From Copromyces sp. CBS 386.78 (Eukaryota > Ascomycota > Sordariomycetes > Sordariales > Sordariaceae): a stretch of DNA of 64,000 nucleotides. The stretch covers positions 248,001-312,000 of the forward strand of contig MU839084.1 in the NCBI GenBank assembly GCA_030685235.1, read 5' to 3'. The position numbers and the translations under genes are program-made. The notes beneath the pieces are model-generated. The model saw only the letters and a program-made list of their open reading frames with translations. It searched no databases and was not told the origin of the DNA. Of this stretch, positions 36,299 to 49,420 are shown piece by piece (positions within the stretch are counted from its first letter, which is position 1; the number at the start of each line of letters is the position of its first letter).

Positions 36299-36413
36299 TG
36301 ACTGGAGTGGGATTCGAACCCACGCATCTTTCGATACTAGAATACACCTCACCTTGTGGTGAAGAAGAATTTGTTCTTGAGTCTAGCGCCTTAGACCGCT
36401 CGGCCATCCAGCC
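36299..36413 (-). tRNA. tRNA-Leu (anticodon CAA), with an intron of about 33 nt
   Basis: Read on the minus strand, the acceptor arms GGCTGGA and TCCAGTC pair (one G-T). The D arm is GGCCGAGCGGTCTAAGGC, as in type-II tRNA-Leu. The anticodon stem CTAGA pairs with TCTAG. The anticodon CAA lies at 36379-36377 and an intron follows base 37 (about 36375-36343). A long variable arm precedes the T arm GGGTTCGAATCCC. Leu-CAA genes carry introns in yeast as well. Confidence 0.95.
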
Positions 36414-37167
36414 ATTGGAGATTGATGAATTGGTGTTGAAACTTTGTGTTTATATTGTGTACAACGCTACCCCACATGTCAGCACAAATCCGAGAGGTAC
36501 GCAACAACTCGGTATATGAGTATCACAGTATAAAGAAGAATCGGACAATAGTGAATGTCATGTGTCAAGTTGCGGCTTCTACGACTTGATTGAAGAACAG
36601 GAATATTGACTAGTGCAAAAGGATGGGGATTTATAGAAGGTACATGGCGACAGGGCCTTGAGAGTTATCGGTGACAGATGCATTCACAACGTACACATGC
36701 ATGCTTGAATTATCGTGTACATATGTAGACCTTGGACGGCAGGCCTGTAACTTGCATCGTCGGCTTGAGGAGTAAACAAGCATTGCCGACACATGCCATG
36801 CTCCTCTTCTCGGGCGTTCGAGTGCTCTCAATTCACTGCACAGCTTTTCCCACAAAGACGAAACTGAGGGGGAGAGCGGGGTGACAGAAGACAGAGAGGA
36901 AGACATACCCAGGACCAGGCGACGATTGGTGTTGCCCATGCCGTGAGATCGGAACTTTCCCGTATCACTGCTGGGAAATCTAATCGGACCGGATCGTTTC
37001 CAGAAACATGGTGTAACCTCTCTTCGATATTGAGAAGCAGTCATTTTCTCATCCCTTCATCTATATACAACCACTCACCTTTTGTTTCTTCCTTTCCCCT
37101 TATCGATCCGTTCTCTTCTCCGTTTTGCAAACTTGCAAGCCCCAGCCGCAACCCCAAGAAAAGTCAT
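36414..37167. other. Intergenic region, no firm gene
   Basis: A minus-strand ORF of 137 codons (37044-36631) has donor-like GTATGT inside but no domain and no partner exon; I do not call it. The part next to 37167 is the 3' flank of the dehydrogenase gene. Confidence 0.45.
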
Positions 37168-38792
37168 TCAAGCAACAACCGGCGCAGCAGCCCCCTTGCC
37201 CTTCAACGGACCCGCCTCCCCTCTCTCAACCCTTGCATTCCACACAGCCATCTGCTCGCAAAACCCAGTCAACGTATCCGTCACACCCGTATACCCGATT
37301 CCACCCTCCTCGACACTCTTCCTCGCCCTGGAGTCATCACAGATCGTGTACGCAGAAACGGTAAACACAGCTGGCTGCAACATGGCCAGATCACCCGTGG
37401 GCTCCTTCCACCCGAACACCTTGGTCAGGATGGGGAAGTTGATGATCAGGTTAGCCCAGCCTTCGATGGCGTAGGCCAGGATGAGCATGAGCACCGGAGG
37501 CGGGTAGGTCTCGGTGATGGGGGTGACGGAGAGCGTGCTGACCGTGGTGTAGAAGTCGCGGAAGGTGATGGGCGGGCCAGGGTCGGTGACGAGGAGGGGA
37601 CGGCCGGCGCAGGGTGGAGGGATGGGCCGGACGGAGGGGTTGAGTGCCGCTTCGAACTGGAGATGGGCGATGGAGACGTTGCGGGAGGAGATCCAGTTCT
37701 GGCTGACGTGCGGCGTCCAAGAGACGATGCCACCGGCCTTGAGAGTAGGGCCAAACGTTACGTCGTTTTCGACATCTCCAAAGATGCCATTGCCGGGACG
37801 GACAACGCCGGTACGGAAACCTTCTTGGTTGGCGGCGCAGACTAGACGTTCGGCTTCGGCCTTGGCGCGAGCGTCTTGTTTTGATTTCAACCATTGTCAG
37901 CAAAATTTGTTTACCACCAGCGTTCCAATCAAGGCTATGGAGATGAGACTTACAGTTGCCAAAGAAATCATCATGGGCCTTCAACGGCTGATCAAAGTCA
38001 TCCTCGTTAAACACTTGGACATAGTTGCTCGCCAGGCTGGGAAGAGGCCATTTCCAGAACTTCATAGGCTTGACGGCAACAGATGATGACGACGTGGCGA
38101 TGAAGATATCAGCTCCGGCCTCCTTGGCAGCAGCCAGGACGTTGGTGGTACCGCCGACATTTACGCGAGCGACACGGTCATAGGTCTGGAGGCTCCGTTC
38201 ACCGGGACGAATCGCGGCGGCAGTGTGGTAGACGGTCAGGGGAAGACTGGCAACAGACGCAGGCCATGGCTTGGAGAAGGCAGCCTTTACGGAGTCGGGT
38301 GAGGTGATGTCGGTCTTGATGACGTCGACCTTGCTGGCCACTCCAAGAATTTCCGGACGACGGAGAGGAGCAAAGTCAACGATCCGGATGCTCTCCGGGG
38401 ACTGTTCACGAGCGAGCAAGTGTGCGACGATGTCACCTCCCACGAGACCTATCGTGGCGTGTTAGTTGCGGTTACCCCTTTTCATGTTTCTCGGGCACGG
38501 GGAATTTTGAAGCTGGCATGGCTTGTGAAAACAGAAACTGACCGGAACCGCCTACAACGATGTACCGTCTGTCCAACTTGGGTGGGAGATGTTTCTTGAT
38601 ATCGATGGGGTTCTTCTTGACCCGTTCATATGTTTCCTGCATATGCTTTTCAGTCCAGCGGTTGGAATCGGGCGACAGTGTCAGGGCCTCGGGTGGGACC
38701 GTCATCATGGTCCTGTTGACTCCATACACCCAAAGCGCGCCGAAGACAACGACTGCAAGGCCCAACGGCCAAACACCAAGTCCTTCCGCCAT
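37168..38792 (-). CDS. Membrane-anchored 3-beta-hydroxysteroid dehydrogenase family protein (483 aa)
   Basis: Exons are 38792-38543, 38448-37954 and 37874-37168. The introns (94 and 79 nt) have donors GTCAGT and GTAAGT. An N-terminal hydrophobic segment (about residues 7-22, LGLAVVVFGALWVYGV) is a probable signal anchor. The NAD-binding motif GGSGLVGG at about residue 81 is split by intron 1. The catalytic Tyr-x-x-x-Lys is YARAK, whose Tyr codon is split by intron 2 (T|AC). A C-terminal hydrophobic stretch PPPVLMLILAYAIEGWANLI may be a second membrane contact. These are the features of the 3-beta-HSD/sterol C-4 decarboxylase (Erg26) family in the endoplasmic reticulum. It is longer than Erg26 itself, so the exact substrate is uncertain. 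Confidence 0.92.
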
Positions 38793-41280
38793 GATTTCTC
38801 GTGGCTCGTGATGGCCTTGTTGTTGGAGTAACTTCCGGATGCGAGATCCCGCTGCCTGTCTCGAAGGCCGGGATTCTCAAGACGTTGTGCGTCTTGAACA
38901 GCAGCCGTGGCAAGCAACACGCAGTGCAACCAGACGCTCCACTCACTGCTTGCTGCGTACGAAAATGAAGCCGTTGCCGATGTTGTTTAACCAAGATTAG
39001 GATGCACGCTGGTCGTTGCGGCTTGCCTCCCCCTTTTTATTCATCAATATCCGCGTACCCGGCGCACCTAGCCCAGACTACCTATCTGTCCCCCCAGTAA
39101 GCACAGTAGTTTGGGCGCCTGAACAAGGATTGGCCGCGTAGATCTAGGGGTCGCTACCAGATGGAAGATCCCTGATTGCCCTCTGAAGCCGCGGCCCATC
39201 CAACCATTGATGCGCTCCAAGCTCTGCGGCCCAAGGACCAAAGGCGCCGTGAGGGTCAAGTCCATTGGAGACAAACATGGGACTTTACTACCACCACATC
39301 GCGTTTGAGTTCCGTGGCGTTTTCTGTCATATAAAGAAAATGTGATATGAGTGCAAACACATGAATAAAAACGGTTTTGGTTCCATCAGAAATCATGTGG
39401 AGAGCTCATACGCATTGGTTGCCCAAGGACCCCGGAACTTCACTTACATGTGTTAACCCGGTGGCAGCATTGCTTCCAACTGACTTCCATGACATGGCGG
39501 CCACACAAGGGACGGCGGAGCGTATAGCAAACGGCGATCAGAGTCGGGTATGCCAAAGGGACTTTTGTCTGAACACAGCGGGCTGATGGTTGATATAGCG
39601 CAGCTCAAAGCGGTGTCTCACGTCGCGTGGCCTGACCGAAGCCGTCATGGACACCGGTGCAGAATGTTTGAATATCAGGCGAGGCAGCGCGGCTGTTGGT
39701 GATGACTACCGCGTTTACCATGGCGGCAGTAGAAGTGTGCGCACAAGGAGGTTGCAGGGTGTGCACAAACACTTTCCAGGGGCCGAGCTCATGAAGAACA
39801 TTTGCCCTTCGTATTTGTGGCTGTCGCTCGCTCAAACTTGTGCTCGACTGCTCGGCGTTTGGACACTGACGGACGTTGGGCAAGGCGTGGTCTGTTGTCC
39901 GTTGTCCCCCGAGATGAGGTTGAAAAACGCTGGACTGCGACGAGACCAGTCCAGTTCGTCGGATCTTCAGCGCATCTCGGCTTTCGATAGCGAGGTGAAC
40001 CGTCGCATCAAATACTCGCCGTTACGAAAATCGCAGGGCGTCTCTCACACAGCTTCGATCACCTGGAAGCCCCGACGATGGGCACATGATTCGCTTGGTC
40101 AATTTCTCGTGTCCCACAGCAGCCCGCACAATTTGGCGAGAAAATTTGTTGTTGGAGATGCCGACCCGACGTTGTGGAATCGCAACCCATCCGGATGATC
40201 CAGGTTTGCCGGGGAGAGCCGCGGGACGGGAGAGCGAGGTACCAACCATGCAGTGAAAATGATGGGCGACGGGGTAGCACCTGGTGAATGCTCTCACTGC
40301 CGCTGACCTGACCTCACCTCTTTTCTCCACGAACCAATTGCGCCCTCTGATTGGCCTACAGCCACCAGTGCCTTAACACCGCTGTGCGCTTCGTGCCTGC
40401 CCGCCTGCACCGTCGGGCCACTGCACCGTCTGCACAGCTGCAGCGTCGGAACTAGGTTGCCCGATCACCTACCGGGTGGGACCGTGAATGATGGACGTGC
40501 CTTCCGCCACGTGCATCACGTGTGGGGTGGAATCTGAACTGCCCACTGAAGTTGGTGATGCCGACATTGAACTCCAAGCGACTCCCGTCGGACAGTTTCA
40601 CTGTCGCTGAAGGATTCTGCAACGCTACAAAATATTGTGGTTGATGCTGTGGCTTTATGTTGCTGTCTTGACATCGCGGAATTGATCTCAGCTGGGCAGG
40701 CAAGCTGGGCTAAAGAGGAAGCCCCACAACTCGATCTACGCAGCGATTGTGACTAGCGGTGACATTTACGAGACGGCGCTACTGCCATGCACAGACATCT
40801 CGCCTCGCGTCCGTCTGCGAATCTGTACATATTCAGAAACATGAGACTTAGGTAGGTACGGAATGCAACAGTTCGTCCCAAGCTTTGTTGTTCGTTCGAT
40901 GGAACTGCTTTGACCGCCCGCGCTTAGGCATGACTTCAACTAAAAGATGCCATGGCCATGCCAACCCGCGCGAAGAGAAGAAAAGGAAGAAGGCGGGTTG
41001 TTGGCCAACATTCCCATGCCATCCGAGCAACTCCCAAGCGAAGGGCCGTTGGTGCCATTGGTGCCGCATCTGTTATCTTTCTGGTTGGCCCGCGAACCCT
41101 TGTCTCTTCGGGATTTACTGATCCGCATTGATTGGCCTCAACTGCACTGTGATGACGGCCCAGTCGAACGCCCTGGCCCGCGTCTGATGTTGGGAGTGGA
41201 GCGTGGAGGGGGCCTGTGTGGCTTGAAAAGGCCAAGGAGGCCAAGGAGCATGGGACATGTTCTCCCAGATTTTTTCTTTG
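38793..41280. other. 2.5 kb without convincing genes, left flank of the repeat island
   Basis: Several ORFs of 60-180 codons overlap on both strands (for example 39647-40198 plus) but show no domains, splice chains or plausible start contexts. Base composition is normal, so RIP has not spread visibly into this flank. Confidence 0.45.
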
Positions 41281-41285
41281 AGAAG

Positions 41286-41467
41286 TGTCAGATGTGACTG
41301 TGCAGAATTGATTGATTGAAGAGTATATGTAACTAACTCGCCCAAAAGGTCTGGGGGGTGCTAGAGTATCCCAGAGGGACCTAGAAACCAATAATCTAGG
41401 GGGCTAGGCGGCTAACCCAAATTAAATATAGCCAGAAACCCAGATATCCACCCTCTAATCTAATACA
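41286..41467 (-). repeat. 3' LTR of the second copia element
   Basis: 182 bp. Outer end TCTGACA (as minus strand), inner end TGTATTAGATT next to the purine tract GTGAGGGGG. The outer 50 bp retain more C/G than the matching part of the other LTR. Confidence 0.92.
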
Positions 41468-41499
41468 CCCCCTCACTTATAGACCATCTTAAAACAAGG

Positions 41500-44400
41500 C
41501 AAAAGTAAAGCTATTTACAATTTTCTCTCTTCTAATACATTAATTTCCCTAATTAAATTATAAGTATTTTCTAAAACGTCGTCGGGAACTTCCCTCCTAA
41601 TCCTCATCTCTTTTCGAACCGGTATATTCGCTATCCCTATTAAATCCCGGAATTTTTCGTAATCCAACTATCCCAATACCTTTATTAAACCGTCTACTAG
41701 TATCTTCTTTATTTCCAAATATTCGACCGCAATCCTTCCTTTTATAATTTCCTACTATAATTAATAATAATAAATATCGATATACTTTAATTTAATTATT
41801 AGTCGTAATACTTTAATAGTTAGAATATAAATCGTTTAAATATTATTATAGCCGATTACAGGTATTTTTTAATTAAAGGGAATTTCAATTTCCTTATATA
41901 AACGTATAATAGTAATAATTTCCTTTATAGTATTAAAAATCGATAATAGTTCTACCTTAATAATTGAAATTAATACCGTTTTCTATTTAGTAATATTCTA
42001 ATAAACGAAATTACTAAATAATTTAATCGTAAAACTATATAAACTTTTCCGATCTAGTATATTATTAGCGTATAAAATATTTAAAACTATTTCAAACTTT
42101 AATAACAATTTAAAATAGAAAGAGAAATCTAAATAAAATTAAAGGTAATATAATACTTTATTAGTAACTTTACGATATTAAGGATTAGAATTATAATTGT
42201 AGCGAATTAAACGGCTGGCTATAAAGGCGATATTTATTCGGGTAATTATTATAACGTATATTATCGATCCGACAACAATTTAATAGTCCCGTATCTTATT
42301 AAAGAGAAAGTCTTTTCGCACTGCCATAAAAGTCTTACGGCACTGTCGCCCCACCCACTTATACCCTTCTCGCGCGCTAATGCACCCTAAAAATTTTGAG
42401 CCAATTAGATCGCTCGCATCCATTTGAGTCTCCACACTCAGCTTGGCAGCGGTATTCTTTCATAGATTTCACACTAGAAATCTGGGCACATTCTTTCATG
42501 AATGTCACGTGCCCAGCCCAGATGTGCGCCCAGATCTGTATTCAGATTAGCCACTTTACAACGCACTTTACAGGGCACTTAGCGGCACGGTCGCACATCG
42601 CACAGCTGTCACGGCTGTCAGCGATTGTCACAGCTGTTAATAATTGTTACGGCTATTAGCGATTGGCTGTCACGGCTGTCATGGCTGTTAGCGATACGTG
42701 TGTAGGGGTAGGATATGTAATGGGCTGTAATTTGGGGGCTTGGCGGGCGCGGTACGGTTTGCTGACGCCAAGAACAAGAGCGTGGAGACTTAGAATAGAT
42801 GCGAGCGATTTAATTGGCTCAAAAATTTTGGGGTGCATTAGCGCGCGGGAGCGGTGGGGCGAGGGTGGGGCGACAGTGCCGTAAGACTTTTATGGCAGTG
42901 CGAAAAGACTTTCTCTTATTAAAAGTAGCTATACTATTATAGGGCAGAAGTTCTTCGTTATTTATCGGAATAAAGGCGAAAATATAGGGATTCTTAATAA
43001 ATTTAGTAATTTTATAAATATATTCCTATTAAAATAATTAAATTAATCCTACCTTTTAATTTCGAATAATTTTAATATTTAAAAATTATTAGAGGTCATT
43101 ACCCCTTATAAATTTATACTTCTCTTCTAAATTCTTTATTATTTAATTAACTTTATTACGTAATTTCTAATCGAAAGTAAATACAATATCGTTAACGTAA
43201 TAGAAAATTAAAATCCTACTACGTTTAAAAATATACGGGTCTTCGAATAATAATTAGAAACCTATATTTTTAAAAGTACTGTTAAATTCTCGTTATTAGA
43301 ATAAAGGAATATATTATAAATTATAGAAAGCTTTAAATAATTTAAATACTATATAATATTTTCGATATTTAGGAGGTATATATATATAGATTTCTTTATT
43401 AAAATAAGCGTTAACGAAAGTATTTATAGCGTTGTATTAAATAAATTCGAAGTTAAATTTAGTAGTGTAAGTAATAATAGATTGGAAAAAACGATTAACT
43501 AACGTAAAAGCGTATATTTCTTTCCCGTAATAATATTATTAATTACTTCTAACTATAAAGCGAACTTTCACTTTCTAAAGACGGCCGTATTTATCGAATT
43601 TATATACGTATATTTATATATAATTAAAGATCTAGGTACCCTTAGTACGAGGGATATCCTTATCGACTTCTACTTATAACTTTATCTCCTTATAGTTATT
43701 AAAGTATATTTCTTCTATTTATTTAAAGAAGTCTCTTAATTTATAATATTCTAAATTGTAATAAATCTTTAGGACGGGGGGTAAATTTTAATATGTAATA
43801 GAGTTTAGCCGGCTACCTTTAATAATTAGACAATTAATTTCTACCTTCGTAATAACCTTACCTTATTTCTAGCCTATTAATTAAACGAATTTCCTAGTAT
43901 TAAAGGTAATTTCTTATAATTCGAAGGTCGGGAAGGAGATAGGTTTTAGTAAGTTAATAATAAAATTAATAGAAAGAGCGGCTAGTAGTATATTTAGAGG
44001 GGTAAAATATTTAAATATAAAATTAAAGGATATTTTACTTTAAACGTTAAGTTTAATTAGTTTAAGATTGATAATATTATTATTATCTACTTATAGTTCG
44101 TTATCGAAGAACGACGGTAATAATTAAATAAAACTATTATTTTCTATATTTTAAATTGTATTAAAGGGTTCGAAATATTATATAAATAGTTAAGGCGGGT
44201 AATCGACCTTATTAAATAAGTTAGAAATTTCATCGCTAATTAGCCTTAACCTTTCCTTAATTTCGTTAGGGTTCCTTAAATAAATTGAATTCTCGTTAAA
44301 TAATATATTATAGGTATAAATAATATAATTTACCTACGGGTTCTAAATTTAATAAATAGACGAAATAGCGTAACCGACGAAATAACCGATTTATACTTTT

Positions 44401-47230
44401 AATTAGAATTTCTTTCGTTGCTACTCCTTTTTTTAGGCGACTCCTATTATTGCGTAGACTTTGTAACCGTAAATACGTAAATAGTTAAAATTAAGCTTCT
44501 AGGGATTAGTTTATACCCTTTTATAGTAGGCTACGAAAGTATAAAACCGTTCGTAGGAAAATTTCTAATTATAAAGATATTTAGGCGATCGGTTAGTAAA
44601 ATAAATTATTATTAAGATAATTTAAAGTTAAAAATTATAAAAGAAATAAGAATTATTTACTATAATATGCGTCTTTTCTTTAATTATACCCCTTAAACGC
44701 TTAGTACCGCCGTTTTAAATTTGAATATTAAATATTAAAGGTTCGAGAATAATAAAGCGAATAGTTAATTTATTTTTAATATATTAATTATTAAATTCGT
44801 TATTATATTTAATATATTTAACTTTAATATTATACTAATAATTAATTATATTAATAATTAAAAATAGTCCTTTAACGATAGCCTTTACTATACGGGTTAC
44901 TATATAAATATCCTAGACGAATTTAATTTATTAATAAATAACGAATATTATATATTTAAAACCTCTTTTCCCTTATTCGTATTTAAAAAAATCGACAGCG
45001 AAACGTTCTTTTAGTCCGAAATTTCGGTTATATAGTTTTTATATAACTTATCGTTTAATTTTAAATATACTATACGCATTATATTAATAAATCGTTAGTC
45101 CTTTAAATTTAGCGCCCTTAACGTTATATAAATATTCGAAGATTTATAGGCCGTAGTAACCAAATTATTTATATTAAAATTAGGCGGGTATTTTATACGC
45201 GCAATAATTAATATAGGAATTAAAACGGTTTTATCGAGTAAAGAAAATAGTATAGTTAAAAAAGAGGGGAAGGTATTCGAAAACCGTTTAATAATAGATC
45301 TTTTAAAGGAAATAGAAAATCAAGCCGTTTAACCGACGAAGGTAATTGCTAAGTAATTTATAATCCTAATAAAAATCCTATTTTTAAAGTAAGCGTAAAA
45401 ATATAAAATTTATAATAAAATTAAGGTAAAAGGCGACTTCTTTTAATTATAGCCGTAGAGTTCCCTTCTCTCCTTATACTTCTATATTAATAATTTTAAA
45501 ACCCTTAATAAGTATTTAAAAATTTCTAGCTTAAATATAGTCCTTTAGGGATATTATTCGAAACGAAAAAAAATAATTAAAAGATATAAAGGGAAGCCTT
45601 AGAATCGAAGATCGTTGAGTTTTTAAACGGGTAAATATCCCCTCCGTTATTCGTATTAAAAGTACTTTATTTAATAAGAAATACTAAATTATAGGTACTA
45701 ATTTTTCGTCGCCTTTAAATTTTTAAAGTAGCAGTCTATATAAAGGCGATAAAGCGGTCCTATATTTAATTCCTAACCTTTTTTACTTCCTTACGGATTT
45801 CGGGAAACTTTTTAAAATTTTCATTAATAAACTTTTAAATAGAGTTATTAGGCTTCTAAATAAGGTTATCTCTTATTTTAAGTATTAAATATTAGTAGTA
45901 TATTATTAAATAAGGGCTTCGTTCGTATATTTTATATAGCGGTATAAATCCCCTTTTCTTTTTCGGCCGTAAAAAATTATTTATATTTTTATCCGCACTA
46001 TATTTCTTCTTTATATATACTTTCCACTTCTTTTTATAATTAAAATTAGGAGCGTCCTCCCTTTTAAATATAAATTCTTTCGAATTAAATTAATTAGTAT
46101 TTTAAGCGCTACAAATTATAATTTTCTTACCGGCTAGTAATATAATACGTTCTAATATACCAATCCATTTAAAATTAACGGATATATTTTTATAATTTAA
46201 ATATAAATTTTCTAAATTGCATTTAAATTTCTAAATATTATTTACTTAAATAAATTTATATTCGCAAATTATATTAATAAAATCGGTAAATTATAAAGTA
46301 GGGGAAGTAGCTTCGTTAATATTTAATTTCTTACTATAGGCAATAAAGACTTCCTAATTTAAAATTCACTTTTCGAAATCTTTAAATAGTTTCTTAGCAA
46401 TCTCTTTAATAAAAGCTTAATATTTTCGCCAAGCAGTAGCAATTTAATCGATAGGGCGGTAATTAATTTAGTACTTAATTTATTTTAGCTATTTATAAGT
46501 AGATTTATCCTATTCGAAAGCGGTATCGGCGAAGTAGTTAACAATATAAGTATTTATTTAGCTATAGACTTTTATATTAACGTCGTCGAAGTCCTTCTAA
46601 TACTTATAGTAAGTATTATATATATTATTAGCCTAATTATAAATAACCTTTCTTTTTACAATAAAGTCCGTAGCGAGGTTAATTATTATATCCTCTTTAA
46701 TATTTTATTCAATATAGTATTTATCCTCTTCTTTAAAATTTTCTTCGTTATTAAAATCTTCTTTAAATTCTTACTAAAATTAAACGGTAATAGTAATAAC
46801 GGTCTTAATACCGTCTTCGTTAATTTAAATCTAAATTTAAGTCTAAATTATAATAGTAATTATTATAGTTATCATTATAATTATCGCTATAGCCTTCTTA
46901 ATTCGGATCCCTTTATTAAATTTAATAAATTCTTTTTTAACCGCTAATATATAATCTTTCGCGGGCTTCGTAAAGAAGAAATCTTCTGGCTTAGGAAGTA
47001 AAACCCTCTAAATTATAGGCCCTTCTTTAAGTAACTAATCACCGAAATTTTAATTACTTCTAATTAATCGTTTAAAGGCTTCGTACTAATTAAACTAATC
47101 GCTTTAAGTCCTAAAAACGACTATAATAGCTTTATTAATAAATTCCTTTAATAAAAATATAATTAATATTATTAATTTCGTAGGGATATTATTTGTTATC
47201 GATTATTGTAGCGCTTCTATTGTAAATACG
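41500..47230 (-). pseudogene. Degenerate gag-pol of the second copia element
   Basis: On the minus strand the segment at about 41800-41540 decodes to a copia RNase H end (blocks such as AVEYLEIKKILVDGLIKVLG and EKFRDLIGIANIPVRKE). The region near 43210-43165 gives FYYVNDIVFTFD. Gag and protease are not identifiable. The frame is broken by many stops and, between 42304 and 42913, by the inserted MITE. Confidence 0.8.
42294..42923. mobile_element. 610-bp inverted-repeat element (MITE), not RIPped, with 10-bp target duplication
   Basis: The insert itself is 42304-42913. It is flanked by direct repeats TCTTATTAAA (42294-42303 and 42914-42923). Its ends are inverted repeats of about 118 bp with few mismatches: left GAAAGTCTTTTCGCACTGCC..., right the reverse complement, extending inwards to GCTCGCATC. 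The interior has a cluster of short CTGTCACGGCTGT-type repeats at about 42595-42695. It encodes no transposase. A 10-bp duplication and long terminal repeats suit mobilisation by a Mutator-like transposase. It sits inside the second copia element but keeps normal base composition. Confidence 0.88.
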
Positions 47231-47247
47231 CAAATCAGATTGTTAAT

Positions 47248-47427
47248 TGTTAGATATAATTGTATAGAATTAATTAATTGAAGAATATATATAACTAACT
47301 CGCCCAAAAGGTCTGGGGGGTGCTAGAGTATCCCAAAGGGACCTAGAAACTAGTAATCTAGGGGGCTGGGCGGCTAACCCAGATTGAGTATAGCCAGAAA
47401 CCCAGATATCCACCCTCTAATCTGACA
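47248..47427 (-). repeat. 5' LTR of the second copia element
   Basis: 180 bp; starts TGTCAGATTAGAGGG on the minus strand and ends ATATCTAACA, followed by ATTAACAATCTGATTTGCG, the same probable primer-binding sequence as in the first element with RIP-type changes. Confidence 0.92.
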
Positions 47428-47435
47428 AGAACGAT

Positions 47436-47480
47436 CTAGGGCGACTGTGTGCTCGCATATAGCGACTGTGTGGAGCACCC
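47436..47480 (+). repeat. Left terminal inverted repeat of the MULE
   Basis: Pairs with 50829-50873. It contains two copies of the short motif GCGACTGTGT, 26 bp apart. Confidence 0.8.
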
Positions 47481-47860
47481 TTCGGATGTCGGGGAAATAT
47501 TCCCGCCCGCTAAATCTCCACCAAAGTGACATGGCACTAGCATTTGCACTAGGTTTTATATAAAGGACAGCAGATGAAGGCATTTATAAATATATAATAT
47601 CGCTAGGTTAATCGCTATATATATAAAAAGACTACTTAAACGAGCGAACTCTATTGTCAGCGGTACTACTAGTACTAGTTACTAGGGGGTGGCATATCCT
47701 GACTGGGAGGGGGGTGCTAATTATATCTATATTACTATGACTAGGCATATTACTAGTGCTTATACTACTATAACTATTATAATTACTAGTACTTATATTA
47801 TAACGGCTAGGTATACTATTAGTACTTATACAGGTTTAATTGAATTGAAAGTATTTTTAT

Positions 47861-47878
47861 TATTATTATTATTATTGT
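47861..47878. repeat. TTA/ATT microsatellite
   Basis: About six tandem ATT units inside the RIPped MULE. Confidence 0.7.
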
Positions 47879-48949
47879 AGTTAAAGCTATGGCTCGCTCC
47901 CTGTCTATTCGCTCACGCTCCCTATCTACTCGCTTACGCTTTATAGTAGTAATCCGTATACGAAGTTACTAGTTTTTTCGTGCTATCTCCGCTTAAGTAG
48001 CTTAAATCTATTGTAGAGCCGTGATATTGGAGTCGATTATACCCTTATACTAATTTAACTACTAGGTAGCCGTAATTTTCGCCTTCTTTTTAGGGGGTTT
48101 AGAGGAAGGCGGAGTATTATAGGCTAGCGTATATTTTATATTATTCCTTTTTTATGCCTCCTTTAGTATTATTTATTATCGTAGAGCGTATAATAATATT
48201 TGCGGACCGTTTGCCGTTTGTTAGCGCTTTTTGACAATTAGTTTAGGGTTTTACTTACGTCGTATAGCGAGGGCGGTAGTTATTAGAGGTTTATTTACGT
48301 TTAAGAATTAGTAAGGGTCGATAGTAGTATATTCGAATTAATTACTAGTCTTTAATAGAGGGATTATATTATACTAGTAAAGTAAATTATATTACTTCTC
48401 AAAATTATTAATATAAATACCTTTACCCTCCTTCTTATTTTTAATTTTCGTATCCGCTATTTTAATATTTTTAGTTAGCTTATCGAAAGCCGCGAAATTT
48501 ATTACGAACTTTAGAATCTATAAGATTTTATAATTATATTAATATACTAATTTCGAGATTTAGTAGGTATACTTTTAGGCGAAGTTGGATTTAAGCCGAC
48601 TAAAGGTAGTTTCGATAGCTTTAAATAATTTATTAAAATTAATATAATAATTTATAAATTGGAATTTTAATATATTATATACCCCCTTTATACAAGAGGT
48701 TATACGTATACCGAAATTACAATATATATTAATAGCGAAATAAGTAAACTCTTATTATAAGGGGAGGTAAGTAGTTTCAAAATAAGTAATTAAATTTGAA
48801 TATATAGAGTAGAGTTAGTAATAATAAGGGTAATAATAAATAAAATAATTAACTAAGCTATTTAGTATTAAAATTAGTTTTTAAAGTAAATTACTTTTTA
48901 TTAAAATCCTCCTCTATTAGTATATATATAACCGCGTTCTAAACGGCGA

Positions 48950-49420
48950 GAATACTATTAATAATATTAACCTATTTACACCGCTCTCTTCTACCCTAAC
49001 CTTCGACGAAACTTTATATATTTTTAAAATGAGCGTTCTTAATATTTTTATTAAAATACTAAACGTAATCTTCGCTATTAAGTAAATAGGAAGCTATATA
49101 GCGGATAGAGTAGTCTTTATTAATAGGGTTAATATTTATAAAATAATTATCTTTAAAATAGCTACTATTATTGCCGCGGTTTCTTAATACTATACCTTTA
49201 AGCGAACTTACTTATTTCTTCTTTGTATTGAAGGCGACGTTTTTTATTACGTATTAGAAATAGATTTAGTATTATATATTACTAAAGACGGCCCTTATAA
49301 CTTTCTTATATACTTTATTATAATTTATAATAATTATAGACGGGCGAAGGATCTTCTCCTTAATAAAGAGCTTATTAAACTACTTAAAAACCTAGGTAAA
49401 ATATTCCTCTTTTTCGCCGT
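48950..49420 (-). pseudogene. MULE transposase relic
   Basis: On the minus strand the frame reads KEKILRPSIIIINYNKVYKK, then VIRAVFSNI, stop, Y, stop, IYF, stop, YVIKNVAFNTKKK. This is the MULE transposase pattern (Pro...Ile-Ile-Thr-Asp...Ala-Ile...Val-Phe-Pro...Cys...His-Val-Ile-Lys-Asn-Val). Catalytic Asp and the Cys/His positions are substituted, and the three stops fall where Gln or a similar codon is expected. The protein cannot be made. Confidence 0.75.

Larger units (their letters stand above)
41286..47427 (-). mobile_element. Second Ty1/copia retrotransposon (minus strand), RIP-degraded, interrupted by a MITE
   Basis: LTRs lie at 41286-41467 (3' LTR) and 47248-47427 (5' LTR). On the minus strand they start TGTATTAGATT or TGTCAGATT and end TCTGACA or TCTAACA. 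Flanking 5-mers are AGAAG (41281-41285) and AGAAC (47428-47432), a target duplication with one mismatch. A purine tract precedes the 3' LTR. On the minus strand the left part decodes to copia RNase H and, near 43170-43210, to a Tyr-Val-Asn-Asp reverse transcriptase box. The LTR shares short blocks with the element at 21025, notably GCACCCCCCAGACCTT, so the two are related subfamilies. It is interrupted at 42304 by a 610-bp MITE. Stops saturate all frames. Confidence 0.93.

Noticed and set aside
36631..37044. Minus-strand ORF of 137 codons
   Set aside because: No domain, no partner exon and no start context; overlaps the 3' flank of the dehydrogenase.
42396..42659. ORF inside the MITE
   Set aside because: Consists of terminal-repeat and internal-repeat sequence; no transposase similarity.
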